From: Ferribacterium limneticum
GTDB lineage: Bacteria > Pseudomonadota > Gammaproteobacteria > Burkholderiales > Rhodocyclaceae
Reading direction: 5' to 3'
Length of the DNA: 64,000 nt
Assembly (NCBI RefSeq): GCF_020510565.1
Contig: NZ_CP075189.1
Location: forward strand, 2,960,501 to 3,024,500
Positions 8,646 to 19,800 of the stretch are shown here, piece after piece. The notes under the pieces are model-generated. The model did not search any database. It had not been told where the DNA came from and was given only the letters and a program-made list of their open reading frames with translations. The translations under genes were made by a program, and so were the position numbers. The stretch's first letter is position 1. Each line of letters starts with the position of its first letter.

Positions 8646-9050
8646 CTACCTCTGCGCCCGCGTCGTCGCCAGGCCAAGGTCGGTGATGCCGTTGCGTTTG
8701 AGCAACTCCATGACCTCCATGACCTTGGCGTACTGGGCCTGTCCATCGCCCTTGATGACAATCGACAGCGCCGGATTGGCCGCCAGATACTGGGCCAGAC
8801 GCAGGTCAAGCTGCTCCATGGTCACCGGGTAGGCGTCGATGAAGACGTCCCCGTTGCGCGCCACCGTCACCGCCTTGGTGCCCGGCTTGGCCAGGCTGGA
8901 GCTGGCCACCGTTTTCGGCAACTCGACCTTGACGCCCTGCACCGAGGCCGTCGTCATGATGATGAAGATGACCAGCAGCACATAGGCGAGGTCGAGCATC
9001 GGCGTGACATTGATCTCGTCGTAGGGCTGGTTGTCTTCCTGAACGTGCAT
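8646..9050 (-). CDS. exbD: ExbD/TolR-type motor protein (first copy)
   Basis: A 134-residue ExbD family protein with the conserved Asp in the membrane helix (INVTPMLDLAYVLLVIFIIM) and a periplasmic domain of about 85 residues. It forms a proton-driven motor with ExbB-type subunits. It is encoded directly after the LamG-bearing exbB and before a paralogous exbD, with spacings of 15 and three bases, which indicates a co-transcribed motor. The near-identical N-termini of the two ExbDs point to a local duplication. Confidence 0.93.
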   Translation of the reverse strand: MHVQEDNQPYDEINVTPMLDLAYVLLVIFIIMTTASVQGVKVELPKTVASSSLAKPGTKAVTVARNGDVFIDAYPVTMEQLDLRLAQYLAANPALSIVIKGDGQAQYAKVMEVMELLKRNGITDLGLATTRAQR

Positions 9051-9065
9051 CGTGCTCGTTCCCGC

Positions 9066-10799
9066 TTAGACGGCGTACTGCTCGGCGGACTTGGTCAGGA
9101 ACTCGTCGGCGAACACCTGGGTGTCGGCCGAGACGTTCTTGATCTTGATGGCCAGCCAGTTGTAGCCGAACAGGGCGGGAATCGCCACGGCCAGACCGGC
9201 GACGGTGGCGACCAGCGCAGCGGCGATACCCGGCGCAATCGAGTTCACATTGACGTCACCAGCTGCAGCAATCGCCGCGAAAGTGATCATGACGCCGACT
9301 ACGGTACCGAGCAGGCCGAGGAAGGGACCGCCGGAAATGGCGATGGTGAGCAGCACGATCTGGCTGTTCAGGCGCTGGTTCTCGCGGACCAGCCCGGCAT
9401 CCATGGCGGCACGGATCGAATTGAGGGCAGCATCGGAGAGCTTGTTTTGGACACCGCTCTTGGTCTGGGTGTCGAAGCGGTGATGCATTTCCTGGATGCC
9501 GATCTTGTACAGACGGAAGATCGTTGAATGGCGCATCGCCTCGTCTTCGCTCAGCGCCTTGGTATCCATCGAGTCCGGTTGCAACAGCTTGCGCGGGTTG
9601 TCACGGAAGCGGTTGAGGAAGGCATCGTTGGCCTTTTCCGCCTTGCCCAGGAACAGGGTCTTGCCAACCATGACTGCACAGCTGATGACGGCCATGACGG
9701 CGAGAATGCCGATGACAATCCAGCCGTCCACCGTCAACGCGCCGAGCAGGATGCCGACGTAGGAAGCAGCTTCACCTGCCTCCTCTTCCTCGGCGCCGTA
9801 CATCAGGCTGTCCGGCTGCTGGCTGCCATGCAGGGCCTTGATGTAATCAGCCGAACGCGAGGTCGCGGCCAGGGTCACTTCGTCGAGTTCGCCACGGAAT
9901 CCGGCACCGATCTGGATGTCGCCAGCCGTGTCGTCGAGCGCAATATCGGCCGTGCCAGCCTCGGCACCTTCCATGTAGAAGGTCAGTTTGCCGCCAATCA
10001 GCGTCATCGCCACGTGCTGCCAGGTATCGGCCAGCACCGTCGCCTTCGAGGCGAATTCCTTGCCATTGACCACGGCCACCAGCTTGCCGCCCTTGAGCGC
10101 CAGGGCCAGACTCTTGCCGCCTTCACTTTGCTGGAACAACGTACCGGAAGCGTTGGCCACCGGCTTGATCCACGCCGTGAAGGTCAGGCCATTGGCGGTC
10201 ACCAGCTTAAGCGAGGGAGACGCAGGAACCGTCAGCGTCGTGCTGCCGTCCAGGCTGGCCGCGTCGCCGAGCGGGCCGGCGACAGGTTTGATTGTCAAAT
10301 TTTGCGGATTATTCCGGTTGACCGAGGAATCCTGTACCGGACCGTTGTCGGAGAAATGCAGCACCAGATTCTGGGCCGCATCGTAGCTGCCCTTGGCATC
10401 GCTGGCTGCAACCGCTTTTTCATTACCCCAGAGCAGCGTGACCGCGTCCGTTTTGGCCAGCGGCGCCAGCTTGGGCTGTTGCACCCAGATCACCGCCAGC
10501 TCGTTGGTCGAATCATATTTTTCGATGTGGAAACGCAGCGGCGTCTTGCCGTCGGCAGCCGTCACGCGCAGATCGCTGCCGTCCGGCTTGGCTTCGGCAA
10601 AGGCAAAATTGCCGGTGTGCAGGCGCAAGGCCAGCGGCAACTGGGCTGCGCCCAGCTTCAGCTCGACGCCTTCGGCCGTCGTGTCGATCAGCGTCTTCTG
10701 CTTGTGCTGCCAGTCGTCCGGATTAAAACCATCCGCCGCTTGCGCGTTCAGGGCAACAAAGCTCGCCGCCGCCATCATCCAGTGTGCAAGGTTTCTCAT
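9066..10799 (-). CDS. exbB: ExbB/TolQ motor protein fused to DUF2341/LamG-like ectodomain
   Basis: A 577-residue protein. It begins with a signal peptide (MRNLAHWMMAAASFVALNAQ), followed by a DUF2341-like segment and a LamG/concanavalin-type domain (around VTANGLTFTAWIKPVANASG and TWQHVAMTLIGGKLTFYMEG, residues about 60-335). The C-terminal half is a MotA/TolQ/ExbB proton channel. It has a first membrane helix at VDGWIVIGILAVMAVISCAV and the characteristic helices around GGPFLGLLGTVVGVMITFAA and IAAALVATVAGLAVAIPALF. The large sugar- or protein-binding-like ectodomain is unusual compared with enterobacterial ExbB, but this fused form is known next to FHA-type exoprotein genes. The start ATG was chosen because the signal peptide begins there. 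It lies 58 bases after tpsA. Confidence 0.9.
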   Translation of the reverse strand: MRNLAHWMMAAASFVALNAQAADGFNPDDWQHKQKTLIDTTAEGVELKLGAAQLPLALRLHTGNFAFAEAKPDGSDLRVTAADGKTPLRFHIEKYDSTNELAVIWVQQPKLAPLAKTDAVTLLWGNEKAVAASDAKGSYDAAQNLVLHFSDNGPVQDSSVNRNNPQNLTIKPVAGPLGDAASLDGSTTLTVPASPSLKLVTANGLTFTAWIKPVANASGTLFQQSEGGKSLALALKGGKLVAVVNGKEFASKATVLADTWQHVAMTLIGGKLTFYMEGAEAGTADIALDDTAGDIQIGAGFRGELDEVTLAATSRSADYIKALHGSQQPDSLMYGAEEEEAGEAASYVGILLGALTVDGWIVIGILAVMAVISCAVMVGKTLFLGKAEKANDAFLNRFRDNPRKLLQPDSMDTKALSEDEAMRHSTIFRLYKIGIQEMHHRFDTQTKSGVQNKLSDAALNSIRAAMDAGLVRENQRLNSQIVLLTIAISGGPFLGLLGTVVGVMITFAAIAAAGDVNVNSIAPGIAAALVATVAGLAVAIPALFGYNWLAIKIKNVSADTQVFADEFLTKSAEQYAV

Positions 10800-10857
10800 C
10801 GTCTTCAAGGTTGTTGGGTTGATCGAACTATTATGAAATTTGATTCTTACAGCCGTG

Positions 10858-13800
10858 CTACCCGGCAGAACTGGATTTGGGCTTCCGCTCATCGTCGTTG
10901 TTCGGCGCCTTTGCCGGAGCAGAAGGTTCGGTTGTCGCCGGCGTCTGAGCAGTTGCAGGCTCACTATCCAGCACTTCGACCGTCAACATGCCCCCCGCCC
11001 CGTCGCGCTTGCCTGCGGCAGGCGCAACTTCTTCAAGGGCCTTGTTTTCGTTGTTGGTCGGATTGGTCACGGCGGCAACGGGCGCGGCGGCCGTGACCGG
11101 CGCAGGCGCCCCTGACACGTTACCGCTAGCCTGAATATTGTTGGCATTGAGAACCACCCGTGCGCCAAGCGTGATATTCCCGGTACTGCGCAAGCCAGCA
11201 TCACCGGCATCAATCGCTCCCTCTGGAGCAAACAAGCTCATGTCACTGGCCTGAGTATCATCACGTGAAGCCAGCACACCAATACCCGACCCTGAAATCG
11301 AGTTGGAGGTATCAAGCACGATCTGTCCGTCACGAATGACCAGCACCGGCGGCGGCGTAGAAATCTGCGTCTTCGAACCACTGCCGGCATTGATATCGCC
11401 TTTATCGGCCCAAATCATGATGTCGCCACCGTCGAGCGTGAATACTCGCGACTGGTTGACCAAGAAGTTGTTGGCGACATAGGCAAATATCTCGCCGTCG
11501 CGGATGGTGAAGATGCCCTGCTGGGAAGCCTTCTTTTCCAGCGTAGGAACGGCCACGCCAACCTGGATGCTGCCGCCCGGCGCAAAGGCATGGATGCCAC
11601 CGCCCTGCTCGGTCTTGATCTGGCTGACCGACAACTTGATGTCTCCCCGACCAATTTTTTCGCTCGGGAACAAAGCTTGCGCCAACAACCGTCCCTTCTC
11701 GTAGTAACTCTCATCTCCAGTCTTCTGGGCTTCCTTGCCGTATTCGCGCAGCAAGGTAAAGAAACGCATGCGCAACTCGGCATTCCCGATTTCCTTGCCC
11801 ACCTTCAGGAAGACCCGGAGCGATTCGTAGTCCGGCGTAGCGCCAGCGGCCACCAAAACGCTGGCACCGCCCTCCGGCAGATATGGATTTTCCAGATTGC
11901 CACGGGATACGATACCGCCGGTATCAGCTAGGTCGACAGTCCCGCCGGCGTCTACCTCGACACTTCCCGGGCCGGTGACTTCAATGCCAAGAGAATGCGC
12001 GGCAACCGCTTTTACTTTGCCTGGCTCACCCGTGGTCTGATAAGCAAAACCGACATCCCCGCCAGCGACAATGCTGCTTACGTCACCAGCGTGGGCATGT
12101 TGGATACTGACATTGAAGTCCGTAACGTCACCACCGGCCACAACGCGCACCGCTTCGTTGAACTGCGAATACTTGGAGAAATCACTGGTCTTGGCCACGA
12201 TATCGCCGTTCAGGGCAACCAGGCGGCTCGGCTCAGTGTCGTCGGCATGCCAACCCGTCGCCGAATGCTGTTCCAGAACGCTGCCACTCGACAACAAACC
12301 TATCAGGCTAAAACCGCTGCGACCGTTGATGCCCGTATTTTTGAGCGGATTGCGTACGCTGGGCAACAACTCGGCAGGAACGTCAAGCTGTGTAATGAAG
12401 GTATCGGTGAGCGAAATCGAGCCCTGGGCGAGCAGGTCGAGTTGCCCGTTTTTACCCGACGCTTGCGCCACACTGCCTTCGATATCGCCATTCAGTGCAG
12501 CCACTTTGACCCTGGAAGGCATCAGGCGGTGGGTTTCATCGTCAGACTTGCCAAAAAAACTGCCCTTGCCATTCAGTGCCACATCGCCCGCTGCCGATAC
12601 GACATCTAGCTTGGTATTCTCACCATAAGTTCCAAAGCGAACGTCATACTCATTATTGGTTTTGTTGGCATTCGTCCACGCAACAGTGCCCTTGTTACCG
12701 GCAAGATTTTTCTCCCCGTTGTAGGTGTTGTAGACGTAGTCGGTATCTACCCAAAGCGGATTGAAAACGTTGCCAAGCTCGATATCGCCTTTGGCAGTCA
12801 CGATAGCCGGTGCGTTACCGAGGGCAAGACCGACATCGAATTTCAAAGCCCCGGCGTCGATACGCATGACACCATTTTCCACGTAGAACAAGCCGCCCGT
12901 AATTGTTCCCGGCGTACGCACCGTCAGATCGCCCCCACCCTGCACTACCGCGCTGTCAGGCTGGCTGACACCATCGATTTGAGGAACTCGTCCATTGGTA
13001 GGCAAGGCAACCACCAGGTTGCTAACCTCCCGGCCGGCGGTCACCTTGACGTCACCGCCGCCAAAAGCCGCCACCCCCTGCTGGAACGACGCTATCCGCG
13101 ACCACCATTGCAAGCTGGCGCTCTTGCCGCCGGCCCGGAATAGCCATTCATTGATATGACGTTCGTCTGGATCCTTGTCTCCGCTCTTGACCATCAGGAT
13201 GTCCTCGCCAGCGGTCAGGCTGATATCGCCACCCCCTGACGGGAACATCGAGAAGGCAGATTTTTCACCTACGGCCGTTCTGCTGGGCGCCGATGCAGCC
13301 ACGAAGCCATCCGGTTGAGTCGCGGCATCCACCCCGGCGGTATAAATCGCGGCGCGGTCAAAGAGCTTGATGTCCTTGCTGGCGGCCATCTCGATCGTAC
13401 CTGTCCCCGTCCGCACCAGCTTGTTGGTGCCGATCAGTATGCTTCCTTCGCTTGTTTCACTGCGGGTCGCCATCGGCTGAGCTTGCGCCGAGTCCGCGCC
13501 AGCCACCAGGCGGAACGACCAACTGTCGCCACTCGAAGCAAGCTGCGCATCCCTGGATACCGCACGGAAAGAGCTATCCCCGGTGACCAGCTCGCCAAAT
13601 CCATCGTTCAGCGTTCCGGCCACATTAAGATCGCCACCGGCACGCAGGCTGAGCGTTCCCGGTTGACTCGCATAGCGCGCCGAACTGAAGTCCCAGTCTC
13701 CACTGACAGAGATATCACCTGTCGAACGAATCTCCTCACCTGGACGGAACACGACTTCTAAACGCCCCTCGGCATCAGCTACAGCAACAAAGGATTTACC

Positions 13801-16800
13801 CTTGAGTGCGGCAGCCTGTGCCGTCCTCTCCACAATGAATCGCTGCTGATCCGTACCCAGAACCACTTCTCCCGATTTGCGCGTCGTATTGACGGCTTCG
13901 AGGGCGACACTTGCTGCACCGGAGATATTGCCCTGCAGGTTGACCGTGGCCATAGCCGAGTCGGTTACTGGCGCACTTGCCAGCTCAGTGCCGCCGACCA
14001 AGCGGAATTCGCCCGTTCCATCGGCATTTGTGTTGTAGACGGCCGTTAACAACTGGTCGTTCTTTATGTCGCCGCTCTTCAAGGCGCTTCCATCAGCCTG
14101 CTTCAGATTGATCGTCGTACCGGAGGTACTGGCCTCGGTTACAACAGTCAGCTTGCCGGCCCCGGTATTGGCCTGCCGTGCCCTGAATGTCACCGTATAG
14201 CCGTCGGTCGTTACCTCGGCATTCGATACCGGCTTCACAGTTGGCGTCACCTTGTACGTATTGGCAACCGTGCCGGTGTCCTTGAGCGCCAACGTAGAAA
14301 TGCGGAAGGCCGAACCGTCAAACACGGCGACCACACTTTGCCCGGCTTCGAACGTGGCAGCAGTCTTGAGCACCCCGCTTTCCTTGACTTCGCTATCCAG
14401 CGGCGTTCCATCCGCCTTTAGCAGAACGACAGCACTGTTGCCGCCCACCTTGAGGGTTGCACCTGCAGTTGCCTGTGCCGTCGCAGTAAAGGTCACCACA
14501 CTCCCCGACACCAAACCGGCAACAGTGCTAGCGCTATCGACCCGGTATTGTGTGGCGGTCGGGCCAGTCGCCAGGTTAACCGTACGAGCTGCTGTATGAG
14601 TCGTCGGAGATACCCGGAAGGCAGTGCCGTCGAATACCACCAGGACGTTCTGATCCTTCTTGATGGCTCCCGCTGCAAGTGGGCTGCCATTGCTGCCAAG
14701 TAGAGCGTAGCTCTTACCGGCAACCTTGATCTGGGTAGTCGCCAGGTTTGCCGCTGCCGCCTTGAATGCCGTCATACCCCATGCAACCGGTGCCGATCCG
14801 GAAACCTGATATGCCCCCGAGGTCAGCGCAGCGGAAGCTGGAGTAGCCGGAATTGCTGAAGCAGCTGTCGGTGAAATCCTGAATGTACTACCGTCGAAAA
14901 CAAGCACCTTGCCAGTTGTCGCGCTGACCAGATCGTTGTCAGAAAGTGCGGTGCCATCGGCACGCAGTACATTCTTGCTACCAAGGCCACTCAAATCGAG
15001 CGTTGCCTGGGCAATACTGCTAGCCGACAACCGGATACTGACTGTCGTGCCCCAACCCAGGGTGGAAACTGCGGTGGACGGGCTGACAACGTAAGAAGTC
15101 GGCAGCACGCTGGCAAGTGCGTCATTGCTGACGATGATCGCACCATCGAAACCAGTCAAATTCCCTAACGTATCCTGGCGCGGCGCACGGAAGATCACCT
15201 TGCCCTTGTCAGCCGTGCTATCGACTGCTGTCGACACGTCGATCGAAGCAGCCGCCTTGCCGCCGCTCTCTCCGTCGAAGCTAATACCGGTGGCCAGATC
15301 GTCTGCGGCATCGCTGGCACTGACGCCGACGATCACCGTGCCACCCTGCCCCTTTGTTCCCTGCCCGGCTCCTACGCTTTCCTCAGCATAAGCTTTGAGC
15401 TGGCTACCTGCCTTCAGGTTGACCCAGCCACCAACGCCGCCAGCGCGATTAGCGTAAAGCTCGATCGTGCCGCCCTTGTTGCCCGAAGCATCGATGATGC
15501 CGGCAATGTCGATGTTGCCTGCGTCTGCCGCCAGCTTCACGGCATCCGCCTTGATTTCCTTGTTCAGCGTCAAGTCGCCGCTGCGCCGACGGATATCCCA
15601 ACCCGCAGTGAAGTGGCGCGTACCGGCATTGTCGATCACCGCTCCTGTCAGCGCGTCGAGATCCAGCGACTTGGCATCTACGGTCAGCAAGCCCTGTTCG
15701 CTTGCCTCATTTGCTGCGCCGCGCAACGTGCCTTCGGCAGCAGAAACCGTCCCCTGCGGGGCGACCAGCAAAAGACTACCCGCATTTCCACCATCCGGAT
15801 CTGCGGAAACCGAGACGACTGCACCGTCTTGCACAGTGACATCGCCATTTTGCGACTTGAGGGCAATCCGTCCGCCCGAGGCGTAGGCATAGGTATCGTC
15901 AAACGCAACCTTTTTGCCCTCTGCCCCCACAAACGCGTCCTTGAGCACCTTCAGATAGTCGGTACCCGAAAGTGTCAGCGTGCCGCCGGCAACATCAATT
16001 TTTCCGGAAACGTCGAGCGATTTGCCACGCAAATCCAGGGTGCCACCAAGGCCAACATCAGATTCCGCCGTGCTGGCCTTGGCATTGCGCGTGATGGTCG
16101 TCGCGCCGCTAGCCACCAACAGGTGGTCCGCCGTACCCACCGTGACAACGCGCGCCGCATCGATGTTCAGATTTGCCGCGTTGCCGCTTCCGTCCACGTT
16201 GTCGATGGCGGTAACGCCGATACCGGCAAAGCGAACGTCGCCACTTGCCACGACATCGACATCGCTAAAACCACGGATAGCAAAACCGGCCGTCTCGGCC
16301 TTGCGGCCGGTGGCTGTCGCATTTTCACCAAATTCGACCATGGTTGCCTGGATGCCAAGGCGCCCCCCGCCCAGCGTATCGCCCGCCACGAAGGATGAGG
16401 AACCTTCCGGGTTGATGAAGCGAACGCTCTGGGCCGCGATTTCGGCCACGCTGCCAGCGTCACCGTGGCCTGCAACGCCAGCAGCGGTGACAATCAACTC
16501 CTTGAGGCTAGCCGAGCCCAACACGGCGTTACCGTAGAGATCCAGAGTGGAGTAGCTGGTTAACCGAAGCTGGTCGCCGGTCGCGAAACGCGCCAAATAC
16601 GCGTTATCCAGTGTGAGCCCATCAGCCGGAGTGCTGCCGTCGCCCACGACATTGAGCCGCCCGGCACCGATGGCGATGGCACCGTTGCTCTCGCGGCTGC
16701 CATCGCTACGGCGCGAGCCCAGCGAAACCATTCCGTCCAATGCCGTGTTCCGAGTAGCATCAAAAATCAACGACTGGCCGGCAATGCTGGCACCCGTTTC

Positions 16801-19800
16801 GATATTCAGGTCGCCCTTGGCGCGCTGAACGGTCCCATCGACCCGCGTCAGCGCCGCCTGGCCGCTCTCTGCCACACGCATAAACGCACCGTCGCCGCTA
16901 AGCCTGATATCGCGCACATCGGCACTACCGATCGACTCGATACGGCTGTTCTCTGTCACGGTCAGCCTATCGGTAGCAGTCATCATTATTTCTGCGACGC
17001 TCAGCGCCCCGTGGCTATTGTTGACCTCAACATCGCTAGCAACGCTTTCGATAGTGGTCGTCATCCCGCTTACCGTCCGCGCGCCGCCGATGAGGATGCT
17101 CGACGCGCCCAAGGCGTTGAGCTTCTCCTGATCGAGGACCGACCAACCAGCATTTGCCGTGCCCGTGCCTGCGTTGTCAGTTACGCGCAATTTGGGTGCA
17201 GCAAGATCGACCTCAAGACCGCTCCCGGCGCGCTGGCGCCCATCGGCAGCAGAAATTTCGGCCACCCGCATAGCCACGACCGCCGGATCAAAGACCAGAC
17301 TGTTTCGGCCAATAGCCGTCAGTTGCCCGGCATCGCCCGGCAGCTTCGCACCATCGACATCGTAGAAGAACTGACTGGCCTTGGTGGTGACGTAAGCAGC
17401 CCGCGTTGCGACAACGCTTGAACTAGCCAGTTCAAGCGTGAGCGGCGTTGCTGAGTAGGCAGTAGTCGTAGTAGTCGTTCCGTCAAAGTTGACGGCGAGG
17501 CGCGAACCGGCTACCAACCATGAGCCGTCGGCCTGGGTTTGCACCCTGCCGAGCACGCTTTCCTTGCTGCTCGTGACGGTCACGAGATAGGCGCCGGGTA
17601 GAACCGCATAGCGTGCCGGCAGCAGAACATAGCTGCCGTTCAGACCGGCCGGGTTGTCGGCTAGAGCAATTCGGTCGCCGGCCTTCAACGGGGCGGCCAA
17701 ATCACCGGTCGCCGACAAATATCCTTGCTGCAATTCACCGTCCGTCGCCGTAAAGCCGCTCCAACCCGGAACGATGGCAAATGTCTGGGACGATGCCTTC
17801 AGAACGTCAGTTTTGCCGCCCGGTCCAGCGGTGAATTCCCAAGCCAACGCATCGCCGCCACCCGAAAGATCGAGTTTGGCGCCGCTGGCAACCACGGTAT
17901 CCGAGGCATCTATCCGGACACCCTTGTTGGGCAGGGCCGTAATCTTGCTGCCAAGATACTTCCAGGCCGTGCCGGACTCGGTGGTATAGCCCAACAACAG
18001 ATCACGGTCTGCGGCTACCGAGGTGATACTTCCTTCCTTCAACGTCACCTTGCCGCCCGGTGCGCTGAAAACAATTTCGCCCAGCGGAGCGGAAATGGTG
18101 CCTTCGTGAGTGATCTCCGGCGCCGCAAATTCGAGGCGGCCCGCAGCTGACAGCGAAACATCGGCGACAGCCCCTTCCGGGCGGGTAATCGAAATACTGC
18201 TATTCGGATCGGCCAACAGGTCCACACGGAAATTGCTGTAGGTCGATGGGCTCAGGCGTGCAGCCGAGAACGTCAGGTCGCCGGCAGCCGACATCTGGCC
18301 CTTGTAGTCGCTAACGCTCGTACCGACGCTGTCGAAGTGGATTTCACCCTGGCTGACAAACTTGGTGGTCCCGAAGCCGTTCCAGTCAAAGGTGCCAACC
18401 AGCCCAATGTCGAGCGCGTTGATCGTTGCCTTGGCATTGCCGATGCTCGCCGTCGATGCAGTGGCACCGGTCCTGATGTTTCCGATCTGCGCTGCAGCCG
18501 CAGTCAGCGTGACAACTGTCGTATCGTCAGCAGCCGAGAATTTTGACGCCAACAGCTTGAGCTGATTGTTCGCTGTCGCCGTAATGGCGCCGGAAAAGCG
18601 CATCTCGTGCTGGCTGGTCAGCGACCACGATCCGAACCCGCCGGACGTGAGCAACGCCAGATCAAGCGCAGCCTGGCCGTTGTATTTCAACGAGTTCAAG
18701 AGAGTATCGCCTGCCAGATAGCTGCCACCATCACCATCAAGTAACCAGTTAGCGGCATGTCCTCCGGTCGATTGATAGAGCGTCAGTTGTCGGTCGGCCA
18801 TAGATGCCAACTGCTCCGCCGTGAAATCACCATTTTCGGGTTTGTCGATATCCCACGGATTTGACTTGTAATCGACATCAATAAAGGACAGGGTAAAAGT
18901 ACCGCCCAAGGCGCCTTGTTTACCGGTAGCGGCAAACCCTCCATCGATCAGCATGCCTTCGCGCGCCTTGAAATTGACGGTACCGCCGGTGCTACCCACG
19001 GTCTGGGCTGGATAGGAAACCCCACCCTGACCATTGCTGGTTGCCGCATTCAACGTTACGCTGGCGCCGGACACGTCGATCTGCGACCCTTCGCGCGTAA
19101 CCAAATAGCCAAAACCGGCATCGAGGCTGACAGTGCCGCCATTCAACACGCTACCCTTGTAACGCGACTCGGCAAGCAGCGATTCGGCGGTCGCCCCAGA
19201 CTCCAGCGCCGAGCGCGTATCTGCGGACAACACTGTGGTACCTGCAGCTAAAAGGCGACTGTTCGATCCAAGGTAGATTGATTCCGACTGTTTGGTATCT
19301 GAAAACTCCAGTTCGAGTTGGTTGTAACCCTTCGTACTGACCTTCTCGTCATAGTCTTTCGGACGGCGCAGCGAAATCTGGCCAGCCGGCGCCTCCAGCG
19401 TACCGAGCACGGTCAATTGCGCCATGGAAACCAGATCGATACTGCCCTGAGCCGAGACACCAAGATAGGCGCCCTCGCCGACGTGCAGATCGCCGAACTC
19501 CCTGCTGCGCGTTGCCAGCGAAAGAGAAGTCAATCCGGCGCGCAATTCAGGGTGCAGCGCGACCGACTGAGCGAAACTGCCCACCGCACTGCTGGTCGAC
19601 CGGAAGCGATAACCCGGCAAACCAGCCAGTGACCAACTCACTGGATCCGGAGAAACCTGTGCACGATCGAGAACGGTCACTCCGTCGCGCCCCACGAACG
19701 AGAAGCTGAAAAATCCACCACGGTCGACGAAGCCGGCGTCGAATGCCGCACCAACCTGCTCTTTTTCCAGCCGATCGGAACGGCTCCAGGCCCGACTGTC

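Noticed and set aside
10291..10326. Another dispersed-repeat copy (TTCCGGTTGACCGAGG) in exbB
   Set aside because: One mismatch in the core, but the surrounding bases fit the reading frame of a typical LamG region (DSSVNRNNPQ), so similarity by chance is likely.
9528..11096. 522-codon plus-strand open frame across exbB and the tpsA end
   Set aside because: It crosses the border of two clear minus-strand genes and has Arg/Gln/His-rich antisense composition.
10858..11200. Contact-dependent-inhibition toxin at the TpsA C-terminus
   Set aside because: The C-terminus is a Pro/Ala/Thr-rich low-complexity tail without a VENN-type motif or toxin domain, and no small immunity gene follows; exbB comes next.
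13930..13950. Repeat-like GGTTGACCGTGG within tpsA
   Set aside because: Only 12 bases match, without the TTCC or the tail; it encodes a normal ATVNLQGN beta-helix turn.
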